Source of the DNA: Aliisedimentitalea scapharcae
GTDB lineage: Bacteria; Pseudomonadota; Alphaproteobacteria; Rhodobacterales; Rhodobacteraceae
Length of the DNA: 64,000 nt
NCBI RefSeq assembly: GCF_045277565.1
Contig: NZ_CP123584.1
Span: 2,852,001 to 2,916,000, forward strand
Reading direction: 5' to 3'
Numbering within the stretch: the first letter of the stretch is position 1; each line of letters opens with the position of its first letter. Positions 42,625 through 51,341 of this stretch are shown here, piece by piece. The notes beneath the pieces are model-generated. The model was not told the DNA's origin. It made no database searches and saw only the letters and a list, made by a program, of their open reading frames with translations. The position numbers and the translations under genes were made by a program.

Positions 42625-43449
42625 ATGAAAAACATCTACACATTCGGCCGTCGCCCGGCCCAGCGCAACTATACCGTTCGCGACCTGCTTAACCTGAAAC
42701 AGACCGGTGAACGTTTGACGATGTGCAACCCGGCCAACGAGGCGGAAATCCAGGCCTGTGTTGATGCGGGCATCGACTTGCTGACCCTATGGGACGTGCA
42801 TCTGGACATGGCCCGCGAAATCGCCCCCACCCATTTCGCGGGAACCGCAATGAACTGGGGGCAATTTGCCACCAATGACGAGATCATGCGCCACGCGATC
42901 GATTGCATGGAAAATGGCGCGGATATGTATTTCACCAACCGCTCATTTGAGGTGGTGGAAATGTTGGCGCGCGAAAGTATCCCTGTGCAGGTGCATATGG
43001 GGCTCGTGCCCTCGCTCAGCCATTGGTCCGGCGGCCTGCGTGCCTTTGGCCGCAGCGCACAAGAGGCGATGCAGATCTTTGATACCTTCAAACGCTATGA
43101 GAACGCCGGTGCCTTTGCCTGTGAAATCGAATGCGTCGCCGAAGACACTCTGCGGCTGTTGAATGATCGCACATCAATCGTCACCATTTCGCTGGGGTCC
43201 GGCAATGCAGGCGACGTGATATTTCTGTTCATGGCCGATATCTGCGGCGAGGCAGATGCCCCACCACGTCATGCCCATGCCTTTGGTGATCTGGGTCGGC
43301 TGCACAGACAGATGTATTGCGAACGGGTTTCCGCGCTGCAAGCCTTCCAATCCGAAGTCCGCGCCAAAGCGTTTCCTTACCCGGATCAGTCGATATCCAT
43401 GCATGACGGAGAGTTGGACAAACTGCACGAGGCGCTCGACAAGCTCTAG
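42625..43449 (+). CDS. PanB-like (ketopantoate hydroxymethyltransferase family) protein with altered active site
   Basis: 274 residues from the ATG at 42625 (AAGGAAA upstream). PanB blocks are present: IPVQVHMGLVPSLSHWSGGL, IECVAEDTLRLLNDRTS and ISLGSGNAGDVIFLFMADIC. The last aligns with the GIGAGNVTDGQILVMHD region of E. coli PanB, and the glutamate of ECV is kept. The metal-binding aspartate of LADLPFM and the KIEGG lysine/glutamate of true PanB have no equivalents here (AGTAMNWG; FTNRSFE). It is therefore likely a paralogue with a different alpha-keto acid or aldol reaction rather than the pantothenate enzyme. It follows a fatty-acid hydroxylase gene. Confidence 0.75.
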   Translation: MKNIYTFGRRPAQRNYTVRDLLNLKQTGERLTMCNPANEAEIQACVDAGIDLLTLWDVHLDMAREIAPTHFAGTAMNWGQFATNDEIMRHAIDCMENGADMYFTNRSFEVVEMLARESIPVQVHMGLVPSLSHWSGGLRAFGRSAQEAMQIFDTFKRYENAGAFACEIECVAEDTLRLLNDRTSIVTISLGSGNAGDVIFLFMADICGEADAPPRHAHAFGDLGRLHRQMYCERVSALQAFQSEVRAKAFPYPDQSISMHDGELDKLHEALDKL

Positions 43450-43458
43450 GCGTTTCAA

Positions 43459-43523
43459 TGGGGGCGTTGCCCCCGCAGCCGCTGGCTGCTCCCCCAAGGT
43501 GTTTCGGACCAGAAAGAAGCAGC
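43459..43523. repeat. Dispersed family A intergenic repeat, copy 1
   Basis: Tandem hairpins GGGGGCGTTGCCCCC-type and GCAGCC-GCT-GGCTGC, then CTCCCCCAAGGTGTTTCGG and ACCAGAAAGAAGCAG. It begins the 367-nt gap between the PanB-like gene and valS, which otherwise contains an inverted partial copy and no gene. Related copies lie at 46966-47038 and 61933-62002. Confidence 0.65.
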
Positions 43524-43674
43524 AGCGAAGCGCCCCTGACGCTTGGGCCGTCCATTCTCGCAAGGAACACTCCTGCGCAAACCCCAAGGGCAGCTTCTTC
43601 CTGGTGCGGTCATCGGCTCCTCAGCCTGTACCGCCTCAACAGAGTGCCGCGATTCTGGTTAACGAATCCTTTCC

Positions 43675-43699
43675 GCTTCTTTCTGGTTAAAAATACCTG
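43675..43699. repeat. Dispersed family A repeat, inverted partial copy
   Basis: GCTTCTTTCTGGTTAAAAAT (43675-43694) is the reverse complement of the family A tail AGGTATTT..ACCAGAAAGAAGC. With copy 1 (tail at 43498-43522) it makes an inverted pair about 175 bp apart in the valS upstream region. Confidence 0.55.
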
Positions 43700-43816
43700 A
43701 AACCCGCCTGTTCCGCCCGCGCAAGCGGTGGAATGGCAAGAAATCCCCATTGCCGCCTTCCCCTTGGCGTCGCCATTGGGTAATTGATCCGGCAACTGCA
43801 TGAGGGATCAAGACGC

Positions 43817-46800
43817 ATGGCGATGGAAAAGACGTTCAACGCGGCCCAGGCCGAGGCCCGTATCTACAAAGCCTGGGAAGACGCAGGCGCGTTCAAGGCC
43901 GGCGCGAACCGGTCGCGCGACGAAAGTTTTACCATCATGATCCCGCCGCCCAACGTCACCGGCGCGCTGCACGTGGGGCATGCGTTCAACAACACCCTGC
44001 AGGACATCCTGATCCGCTGGCACCGCATGCGCGGCTTTGACACCCTGTGGCAGCCCGGTCAGGACCACGCAGGTATCGCCACCCAGATGCAGGTGGAAAA
44101 GATGCTGGCCAACACGCAGCAACCTGGCCGCCGCGAGTTGGGCCGCGAGAAATTCCTGGAAAAGGTCTGGGAATGGAAGGGCGAATACGGCGGTACCATT
44201 GTTGAACAGCTGAAACGTCTGGGCAGCAGCTGTGACTGGGACCGCAACGCCTTTACCATGGCCGGTGCCGCGGGTGATCCCCGCGTGGGCCACGAAAACT
44301 CGCCCAATTTCCATGATGCGGTGATCAAGGTCTTTGTTGAGATGTACAACAAGGGCCTGATTTATCGCGGCAAGCGACTGGTGAATTGGGACCCGCATTT
44401 TGAGACCGCCATCTCCGATCTCGAGGTCGAAAACATCGAGACTCCGGGCCACATGTGGCACTTCAAATACCCGCTGGCGAATGGCGCGACCTACACCTAT
44501 GTGGAAAAGGACGAGGACGGCAACGTCACTCTGACCGAAGAACGCGACTATATCTCCATCGCCACCACCCGCCCGGAAACCATGCTGGGCGACGGCGCGG
44601 TTGCGGTGCACCCCTCGGACGAACGTTATGCGCCCATTGTTGGCCAGCTGTGTGAAATCCCGGTCGGCCCCAAGGAACACCGCCGCCAGATCCCGATCAT
44701 CACAGACGAATATCCGGACAAGGATTTTGGCTCGGGTGCCGTGAAGATCACCGGCGCGCATGATTTCAACGACAACATGGTGGCCAAACGCGGCGGCATC
44801 CCGATGTACCGCCTGATGGACACCCGCGGCGCGATGCGGGCCGATGGCGCGCCCTACGCCGAAGAGGCAGGCAAAGCGCAGGAATACGCGCGCGGCAAAG
44901 CCTTCACCGAAACCGAAATCGACGCCATCAACCTGATCCCTGATCACCTGCGCGGTCTGGACCGGTTCGAAGCGCGCGCCCGCGTGGTCGAAGAGATTAC
45001 CGCCGACGGTCTGGCCGTGATGACCCGCGCCGATAACCCGGCTCTGGGCACCAAGCTGGGCGAAGACGATGACGCGGGTGCCCTGGTCCCGCTGGTCGAG
45101 GCCAAGCCGATCATGCAGCCTTTTGGCGACCGTTCGAAAGTGGTCATTGAACCGATGTTCACCGACCAGTGGTTTGTGGACGCCGAAAAGGTTGTTGGCC
45201 CGGCGTTGGATGCGGTCAAGGACGGCACGGTCAAGATCATCCCCGAGAGCGGCGAGAAGACCTATTACCACTGGCTGGAGAACATCGAACCCTGGTGCAT
45301 CTCGCGTCAGCTGTGGTGGGGCCACCAGATCCCGGTCTGGTACGGTCTGAACCTGTCGGCGGAGGATTTCAAATCGGATGCAGACACCGGCGCGCTGGAT
45401 CTGGTTGAACTGGGGCAGTTACTGAACGCAGGCGGCATGTTGCACCGGGGCGATGTGCACCATTGCGCCGCCTCGTTTGAGGACGTGCAAAACCGCTTCC
45501 TGGATGACAACGCCAATATCCCCAGCCCGCTGAGCCACGCCACCATTGTCGAGGCCGAAGACAAACACGACGCGATCCACAAATTCGCCGAAAGCCTCGC
45601 GCAATACGCCTTGGATCAGGATCCGACCAAGCTGATCTTTCCGGTGTGGCGCGACCCCGATGTGCTGGACACCTGGTTTTCCTCCGGCCTCTGGCCCATC
45701 GGCACGCTCGGCTGGCCTGCGGACACCGAGGAAATGCAGCGTTACTTCCCCACCGATGTGTTGATCACCGGTTTCGACATCCTGTTCTTCTGGGTGGCGC
45801 GGATGATGATGATGCAGCTGGCGGTGGTCGACAACATCCCCTTCCACACCGTCTATCTGCATCAGCTGGTGCGCGACGAGAAGGGCAAAAAGATGTCCAA
45901 GACCACCGGCAACGTCATTGACCCGCTGGAGATCGTGGACGAATTCGGTGCCGACGCGCTGCGGTTTACCAATGCGTCGATGGCGGCGATCGGCGGCGTG
46001 TTGAAACTGTCCAAGGACCGCATCACCGGCGCGCGCAATTTTGGCACCAAACTGTGGAACGCCTTCAGCTTTGCCGAGCATTACGAGATCCCCTATGCCA
46101 GCGGCAGCGAACGACCGACGCCGACGTTGACCCTGAACAAATGGATCATCGGCGAAACCGCCCGCGTGCGCGAAGAGGTGGACGCTGCGCTGGAAAGCTA
46201 TCGGTTCAACGATGCCGCCAACGGGCTTTATGCCTTTGTCTGGGGCAAGGTCTGTGACTGGTATCTGGAATTCTCCAAACCGATCCTGCAGGGCGAAGAC
46301 GAAGCCGCCAAGGCGGAAACCCAGGCCACGTTGCGCTGGGTGTTGGACCAGTGCCTGATCCTGATGCACCCGATCACGCCGTTTATCACCGAAGAGCTGT
46401 GGGGGTTGGACGACGCACGTGCCAAAATGTTGGTGCACGCCGACTGGCCGACCTATACGGCTGCTGAATTGGGTGATTCAGATGCGGATCGCGAAATGAA
46501 CTGGGTGATTTCAGTGATCGAAAACACCCGCTCGGCGCGCTCGCAGATGCGGGTGCCGGCAGGGCTGTATGTGCCGATGCTGGTCAGTGAAATCGACGCC
46601 CATGGGCAAGCCGCCTGGGACCGCAACCAGGCGCTGATCAAACGTCTGGCGCGAATCGAGAGCCTGACCCAGATTGACGCTTTGCCAAAGGGCACCATTT
46701 CGATCTCTGCCCCCGGCGCGGCCTTTGGCCTGCCGCTGGCGGACATCATCGACGTGGACGCCGAAAAGGCACGTCTGGAAAAAGCCAAGGGCAAGTTGGC

Positions 46801-46960
46801 CAAGGAATTGGGTGGCCTGCGTGGTCGGTTGAACAATCCCAAATTCATCGCCTCGGCACCGGACGACGTGGTCGCAGAGGCCAAGGCCAATCTGGCCACC
46901 CGCGAAGAGGAAGACAGTCGGATCGACGAAGCATTGGCCCGCCTGGCCGAAATCGCCTGA
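43817..46960 (+). CDS. valS: Valyl-tRNA synthetase
   Basis: 1047 residues from the ATG at 43817 (GAGGG upstream; an ATG at 43784 is open but adds 11 unconserved residues). The HIGH-type motif is PPPNVTGALHVGH (44-55) and the KMSKS-type motif is GKKMSKTTGN (near 690). The editing domain lies between them, with DVLDTWFSSGLWP after it. There is a large insertion before this block (about 515-600), as in other alphaproteobacterial ValS. The C-terminal coiled coil (from about 985, ARLEKAKGKLAKELGGLRGR) binds the tRNA. Essential cytoplasmic enzyme charging tRNA-Val. It is followed by hairpins at 46966. Confidence 0.97.
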   Translation: MAMEKTFNAAQAEARIYKAWEDAGAFKAGANRSRDESFTIMIPPPNVTGALHVGHAFNNTLQDILIRWHRMRGFDTLWQPGQDHAGIATQMQVEKMLANTQQPGRRELGREKFLEKVWEWKGEYGGTIVEQLKRLGSSCDWDRNAFTMAGAAGDPRVGHENSPNFHDAVIKVFVEMYNKGLIYRGKRLVNWDPHFETAISDLEVENIETPGHMWHFKYPLANGATYTYVEKDEDGNVTLTEERDYISIATTRPETMLGDGAVAVHPSDERYAPIVGQLCEIPVGPKEHRRQIPIITDEYPDKDFGSGAVKITGAHDFNDNMVAKRGGIPMYRLMDTRGAMRADGAPYAEEAGKAQEYARGKAFTETEIDAINLIPDHLRGLDRFEARARVVEEITADGLAVMTRADNPALGTKLGEDDDAGALVPLVEAKPIMQPFGDRSKVVIEPMFTDQWFVDAEKVVGPALDAVKDGTVKIIPESGEKTYYHWLENIEPWCISRQLWWGHQIPVWYGLNLSAEDFKSDADTGALDLVELGQLLNAGGMLHRGDVHHCAASFEDVQNRFLDDNANIPSPLSHATIVEAEDKHDAIHKFAESLAQYALDQDPTKLIFPVWRDPDVLDTWFSSGLWPIGTLGWPADTEEMQRYFPTDVLITGFDILFFWVARMMMMQLAVVDNIPFHTVYLHQLVRDEKGKKMSKTTGNVIDPLEIVDEFGADALRFTNASMAAIGGVLKLSKDRITGARNFGTKLWNAFSFAEHYEIPYASGSERPTPTLTLNKWIIGETARVREEVDAALESYRFNDAANGLYAFVWGKVCDWYLEFSKPILQGEDEAAKAETQATLRWVLDQCLILMHPITPFITEELWGLDDARAKMLVHADWPTYTAAELGDSDADREMNWVISVIENTRSARSQMRVPAGLYVPMLVSEIDAHGQAAWDRNQALIKRLARIESLTQIDALPKGTISISAPGAAFGLPLADIIDVDAEKARLEKAKGKLAKELGGLRGRLNNPKFIASAPDDVVAEAKANLATREEEDSRIDEALARLAEIA

Positions 46961-46965
46961 CCAGA

Positions 46966-47038
46966 ACAGCCCCCGTCCGCCACGGGCGGGGGCTGTAGCG
47001 AGGCTCTGCCTCGCGCTCCGGGATATTTTTGGCCAGAT
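46966..47038. repeat. valS terminator hairpins and family A repeat, copy 2
   Basis: ACAGCCCCCG (46966-46975) pairs with CGGGGGCTGT (46987-46996), then GCGAGGC-TCT-GCCTCGC (46998-47014), then CTCCGGGATATTTTTGGCC and AGATGAA. This is the same two-hairpin plus TATTT..CCAGA layout as the other family A copies. It starts 6 nt after the valS stop and may terminate transcription. In the rest of the gap to 47526 only a weak small ORF was noticed. Confidence 0.65.
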
Positions 47039-47283
47039 GAACAAGGGAATCTCGGGTGCTTTTGCATGGGATCACGACATCCCAGCCCGAATTTCGACGG
47101 GGCGCAGTCCAATTGCTGTTGCGGTTATTGCGCCCCCGACGGAAATGAGATCCCGCGGTACGGGGCAGAGTAACTGGCTTTTTGACACCTGATCGTTTCG
47201 CTTAAGGACCAGAGGATTGGTCCGGGCGTGGCAACAGGCATTTGGATCCTGGTCCCCGGGCTGGTGACAAAATGCAGGAGGTC

Positions 47284-47445
47284 ATGAACCAAGAGGTCGT
47301 GATCGACGAAACGCGGGCGGTTGCGCATGGCAAACTGGCGCGATTGGGCGCTTTGAACCCGCGCGAATTTGCCATGGCTCGCGCGGCGGATCTGGACATG
47401 CGCTACAATATGGCGCGGAATGCGGGCAAATCCTTCGTCCGTTAG
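47284..47445 (+). CDS. Possible small hypothetical protein
   Basis: A 53-codon frame MNQEVVIDETRAVAHGKLAR...RNAGKSFVR lies in the 566-nt gap between valS and fda. AGGAGG occurs 2 nt before the ATG, too close for a normal site; an in-frame ATG at 47272 would avoid this but lacks its own site. Composition is plausible but no family is recognised. No membrane segment. Confidence 0.25.
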   Translation: MNQEVVIDETRAVAHGKLARLGALNPREFAMARAADLDMRYNMARNAGKSFVR

Positions 47446-47526
47446 CGCAACACCCGTGTTGTTTCCGGTTCGATTCACGCTATAGACACCTCCAAGACAT
47501 CCATATTCTTCGGAGAGTGACGCATT

Positions 47527-48429
47527 ATGGCAAAAGACGCTTCCATCCAGCAGCAGCAATTCGACCGCATCGCCAGTGGCAAAGGCTTTATCGCCGCCTT
47601 GGACCAATCCGGCGGCTCCACCCCCAAGGCGCTGGCGCTTTATGGTGTGATGGAAGACGCCTATTCCAATGATGACGAAATGTTCGGGGAAATCCAGAAG
47701 ATGCGCGCCCGCATCATCACCGCGCCCGATTTCGGCAGCGACAAGATCCTGGGGGCCATCCTGTTCGAAAAAACCATGGACAACGCCATCGACGGTATCC
47801 AGGTTCCGGTCTACCTGTGGGAAAAATGCGGTGTTGTGCCGTTCCTGAAGGTCGACAAAGGTCTGGCGGATGAGGCCAACGGTGCCCAAGTGATGAAACC
47901 GATGCCCGATCTGGACGCCCTGTTGGCACGCGCCAATGAGGCCGGAATTTTTGGCACCAAAATGCGTTCGGTCGTCAAAGAGGCCAATGCCGACGGGATC
48001 AAGGCGGTTGTCGCCCAGCAGTTCGAAGTGGGCCAGCAGATCGTCAATGCCGGTCTGGTGCCGATCATCGAGCCCGAAGTTGACATCCATTCCGCCACCA
48101 AGGCCGAAGCCGAGGACATCCTGAAGGGTGAAATCCTGACCGCGCTGAACGCCCTGCCCGCCGACAGCAAGGTCGCGTTGAAGCTGACCATTCCAAACCA
48201 GGCGGGTTTGTATGGTGACCTGGCCGATCACCCCAATGTTGTGCGCGTCGTGGCCCTGTCGGGTGGCTATTCCACCGATGATGCTTGTGAGAAGTTGGCG
48301 CAGAACACCAAGATGATCGCATCGTTCTCTCGCGCGTTGACCGAAGGTCTGAATGTCGCGATGAGCGCGGATGAATACAACGCCGCTTTGGGATCAAACA
48401 TCGACAAGATTTATCAAGCGTCTTTGTGA
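47527..48429 (+). CDS. fda: Class I fructose-bisphosphate aldolase
   Basis: 300 residues. Conserved blocks include GFIAALDQSGGSTPKAL near the start, ITAPDFGSDKILGAILFE, GVVPFLKVDKGL and IIEPEVDIHSATKAEAE. The Schiff-base lysine is expected in KVALKLTIP (near residue 219), as in bacterial class I enzymes of the fructosamine-type subgroup. It cleaves fructose 1,6-bisphosphate to two triose phosphates (reversible) in glycolysis and gluconeogenesis. It is monocistronic, with two hairpins following. Confidence 0.95.
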   Translation: MAKDASIQQQQFDRIASGKGFIAALDQSGGSTPKALALYGVMEDAYSNDDEMFGEIQKMRARIITAPDFGSDKILGAILFEKTMDNAIDGIQVPVYLWEKCGVVPFLKVDKGLADEANGAQVMKPMPDLDALLARANEAGIFGTKMRSVVKEANADGIKAVVAQQFEVGQQIVNAGLVPIIEPEVDIHSATKAEAEDILKGEILTALNALPADSKVALKLTIPNQAGLYGDLADHPNVVRVVALSGGYSTDDACEKLAQNTKMIASFSRALTEGLNVAMSADEYNAALGSNIDKIYQASL

Positions 48430-48437
48430 GACCACAT

Positions 48438-48473
48438 ATTCCTGTCGCTGGTAAAAACGCCAGCGACAGGAAT
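48438..48473 (+). terminator. Hairpin after fda (first of two)
   Basis: ATTCCTGTCGCTGG (48438-48451) pairs with CCAGCGACAGGAAT (48460-48473), loop TAAAAACG, 9 nt after the fda stop. There is no T tract, so it may stabilise the mRNA end. Confidence 0.6.
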
Positions 48474-48493
48474 GTGTCAGGATATACAATCTT

Positions 48494-48531
48494 CGCCTAC
48501 CGCAGAAATTCTGCGGTAGGCGTTTCTTATT
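48494..48531 (+). terminator. Rho-independent terminator after fda (second hairpin)
   Basis: CGCCTACCGCAG (48494-48505) pairs with CTGCGGTAGGCG (48511-48522) around AAATT, followed by TTTCTTATT. It also lies downstream of the convergent hydrolase gene. Confidence 0.8.
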
Positions 48532-48573
48532 GATCAGAGGCAGCGCCTATCGCAACAGATGATGCGGGCTGCC

Positions 48574-49413
48574 TTACTTGATAAATGCCCGGATCGCTGC
48601 GGTGTATTCATCAGGGGCCTGAAAAGACGCAAAATGGCTGGTCTTCTCAAGGATCAGGAATTCGGCGGATGGAATGAGATCAGCAATCATTTTGGAATGA
48701 TCCATCAGGATTGCTTCGTCAAATTCGCTCTGCACGACCAACGTTGGCACAGTCACTGATTTCAACGCCTCTGTCCCGCCGGGTTTTGAGGTGCCCCACA
48801 TGGTCACAACACCACCCAGAAAAGCCTCAAATCCATCGGGTGTTGGCGACATCGCAGCATAATCCGCAGCCATCAACCCGACATAACCACCAAACAGTTC
48901 ATTGGTTTCGACTGTTGGATCAACCCCATCCAAAGTGACGTTACCAGCATGCGCAAAATGGCTGGCGAGCCGATCCGGGTGAGTCTGTGAAATCGCGTAT
49001 CCGATATTGGCACCATCGGACCATCCCACCAGATGCACCTTGTCGACGCCCAGATGATCCAAGAGCGCCAGATAATCGGCGGCCAACAACCCATAACTAT
49101 AGTCGCTGCCATCATTTGTGGACCGGCCATGTCCGCGGGTGTCGGCGACGATGACCTTGTGATCTCGCATCAGATCAGCAACCTGAGCCCCCCAGATGTC
49201 ACCATGGGCCAACCCTCCGTGGATCATCAGGATCGGGGTACCATCGTCCGCCCCATAAGTGGCGTGATACATCTCGATCCCATTGACCGACACGGTGCCC
49301 GAGGATGCGGCTTGGGGCATTGCCGGAGTATCTGGAATCGACATCCAACGGTCATCGGCCTGAACCGCAGTGGCCGTGAAAATCGCCGCAGCAGCGAGAA
49401 TTTTTGCAAACAT
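48574..49413 (-). CDS. Exported alpha/beta-fold hydrolase
   Basis: 279 residues with a signal peptide (MFAKILAAAAIFTATAVQAD). The oxyanion region is LMIHGGLAHGDIWG, the nucleophile elbow VGWSDGAN, the acid likely in QSEFDEAI, and the histidine in EKTSHFASF. These are typical of small periplasmic alpha/beta hydrolases (esterase or lactonase-like). It is divergent from the AraC-family regulator at 49520, which may control it. Substrate unknown. Confidence 0.86.
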   Translation of the reverse strand: MFAKILAAAAIFTATAVQADDRWMSIPDTPAMPQAASSGTVSVNGIEMYHATYGADDGTPILMIHGGLAHGDIWGAQVADLMRDHKVIVADTRGHGRSTNDGSDYSYGLLAADYLALLDHLGVDKVHLVGWSDGANIGYAISQTHPDRLASHFAHAGNVTLDGVDPTVETNELFGGYVGLMAADYAAMSPTPDGFEAFLGGVVTMWGTSKPGGTEALKSVTVPTLVVQSEFDEAILMDHSKMIADLIPSAEFLILEKTSHFASFQAPDEYTAAIRAFIK

Positions 49414-49519
49414 TTTGCTCTCCCTTTTATTGTGTGCCCTAATGGACCTGCCCCAAGTCTAGTGAGAAACCGGCCAAGACCGTTATGCAGCAAACGCAGA
49501 TTTCAGCAGGAGCGTATCC

Positions 49520-50536
49520 TTGAAAAACAGAGCGATATCAACGCGCTGGTTTCCCGCATACGGGTTTTGCGAAGGTCAATCCGGACTATTTGACAACGTG
49601 TTCACGGATTTCGATCAGCAGGCAGAGCAGCTGGCCGGACACGATCAGAGTTACCTACAACTGACGCCGGGGGCCTTTCATGGGCGGTTTTTGTCAGCCT
49701 TTTTTGGGCCGGATGTTTCCATTCATCTGGAATACTGCAATCAGGCGCTTGAACAGGAAGTCATCGGGTCGCCCGACCATTTCACCTTTGGTGTGACCCT
49801 TGATGCGGCGACCGGGTTCACGAGCAAGGGCCGCCCCCTGTCGGAGGATCATTTCTTTCTGCTGCCGCCGTCCGGGAACCTGCATGTGATCAGCCCCAAC
49901 CACGGGGTCGTGATGGCAATCGCGATCCGGAGTGACGCTTTTCTCAAACATCCCGTGCTGTCACCCGAGATCATGGAATGGGTCATGGCGCTGGAGGATG
50001 ACATCGGCATCCTCCGCGCACCCAGATTTGCCTATCGAATGCGCGAAGACGCAATTTCCGCGGTCGAAGGGCTGGCACAAGACAACGGGTCGGCGTCCTC
50101 GGCATTAATCGGGCAGGCCCTGATCGCGGGCATCATGTCCAAACTGGCGTTGGAGTGGAGCACTACAGCCGGAAGGCGCGCAGATGGTGCAACCCCGGTA
50201 TTCAATCGGTTCGATCATTGCCGGTTTTGGCTTCGGTCTCGTGACGCCACACGGATCACCACGGATGACATCGCTCAATTTGCCAAAAGCTCGCGGCGAT
50301 CTGTGGAGCAATCGTTTTCCGACAACGTATCGATGGGGCCGTTGACATATATGCGGGTGGTCAGGCTGCATGATGTGCGACGCACGATGCTGGACCCGTC
50401 GTTTCGGGATCATTCGATCGGGGATATCGCGGCCCGGCATGGGTTCTGGGATTGGAGCCGTTTCTCAAATCAATACCGTCGCCATTTTGGTGAATTACCA
50501 TCGGCAACACGCAAATCCCGGGCAAACCGGTGCTAG
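49520..50536 (+). CDS. AraC-family transcriptional regulator
   Basis: 338 residues from a TTG start with CAGGAG about 9 nt upstream; no in-frame ATG lies before the conserved start. The N-terminal part (about 1-220) is an unrecognised effector domain. The C-terminal pair of HTH motifs spans about 245-335: ITTDDIAQFAKSSRRSVEQS and SIGDIAARHGFWDWSRFSNQ, followed by YRRHFGELPS. It diverges from the alpha/beta hydrolase gene and probably regulates it. The ligand is unknown. Confidence 0.88.
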   Translation: MKNRAISTRWFPAYGFCEGQSGLFDNVFTDFDQQAEQLAGHDQSYLQLTPGAFHGRFLSAFFGPDVSIHLEYCNQALEQEVIGSPDHFTFGVTLDAATGFTSKGRPLSEDHFFLLPPSGNLHVISPNHGVVMAIAIRSDAFLKHPVLSPEIMEWVMALEDDIGILRAPRFAYRMREDAISAVEGLAQDNGSASSALIGQALIAGIMSKLALEWSTTAGRRADGATPVFNRFDHCRFWLRSRDATRITTDDIAQFAKSSRRSVEQSFSDNVSMGPLTYMRVVRLHDVRRTMLDPSFRDHSIGDIAARHGFWDWSRFSNQYRRHFGELPSATRKSRANRC

Positions 50537-50548
50537 GGTCAGGGGGCT

Positions 50549-51337
50549 TTAAACCCGCGCTGCCTGTTCGATCTCCTGGGAGGATAGATCGTATTTCTGG
50601 GTAAATGTTTCGCGGGCCGACATCAGGCGTGGATCATCTGGTTTCAATCCCAGTGTACGGATAAATTCAATGCGTTGCTGATCGCGCAGGGCATCCCGCG
50701 CAATTGCGGTCCCCATTGCCCGGTCGATCACCTCGCCCCCGGGTGACACATGGAACCATTTGGAAAAATCCCGGAAATGATGCTGGTTGTGCAAGGTGGT
50801 GACATGACGTTCGACCCGTGTTTTACGTACCGGCAAATGTGCGGTCATGTGAAACCATTCGTACCCCAAAAAGGTCGAAACACCCCCAACCAGCACTACA
50901 GCGGCGGCAATCATCATCGCATCTGCAGGTAGAACAACACGCGCCGCCCCCCAAACCAGCCCAAAATTGACAACCAGCATGGGCAGGGACACCCAGATCG
51001 GGGCAAAGAACAGCTTGGGTTTGGTCGGAAAATCATGGTGCCCATAATGCGCCTGATACAAAAGGTTGAATGCCCATTGGCTGCGCGGTGGGTTCAGGTG
51101 AAACACATGCCTGTGCAATCCGTATTCATTCAGCATCTGCGCCGGGATCCCCAACAGGATCAGCGTCCACTGCCATGTCGCGCCCTGCCAGATTAGGACC
51201 CCCACCCCCAACGCAACAGCGGCAATCATCGGTGGGATAGAATTGTGGTGAAACAGCAATGGCAGTCGGTGCACGGCTTCCCTCATTGAACTGAACAGTG
51301 ACCGGACAGGCACGACGGCCCCGTCGCGGTGGTTCAT
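50549..51337 (-). CDS. Fatty acid hydroxylase family membrane protein
   Basis: 262 residues from the ATG at 51337, four nt after the crotonase stop; an upstream ATG at 51382 would overlap that gene by 41 nt. Membrane helices about 38-75 and 115-165. Histidine clusters for a diiron site: GLHRHVFH, AHYGHHDFP, WFHMTAH and HNQHHFRDF. It is unlike the first hydroxylase in this window (41551). It is co-transcribed with the enoyl-CoA hydratase-family gene, suggesting lipid or acyl-CoA metabolism. Substrate unknown. Confidence 0.82.
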   Translation of the reverse strand: MNHRDGAVVPVRSLFSSMREAVHRLPLLFHHNSIPPMIAAVALGVGVLIWQGATWQWTLILLGIPAQMLNEYGLHRHVFHLNPPRSQWAFNLLYQAHYGHHDFPTKPKLFFAPIWVSLPMLVVNFGLVWGAARVVLPADAMMIAAAVVLVGGVSTFLGYEWFHMTAHLPVRKTRVERHVTTLHNQHHFRDFSKWFHVSPGGEVIDRAMGTAIARDALRDQQRIEFIRTLGLKPDDPRLMSARETFTQKYDLSSQEIEQAARV

Positions 51338-51341
51338 GTGC

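Noticed and set aside
43808..46438. Long minus-strand ORFs opposite valS (505 and 339 codons)
   Set aside because: valS motifs on the plus strand account for the region.
47440..47500. tRNA-like GGTTCGATTC string
   Set aside because: No acceptor, D or anticodon arms can be formed around it.
47125..48231. 368-codon minus-strand ORF opposite fda
   Set aside because: fda on the plus strand is complete with conserved motifs; this ORF has none.
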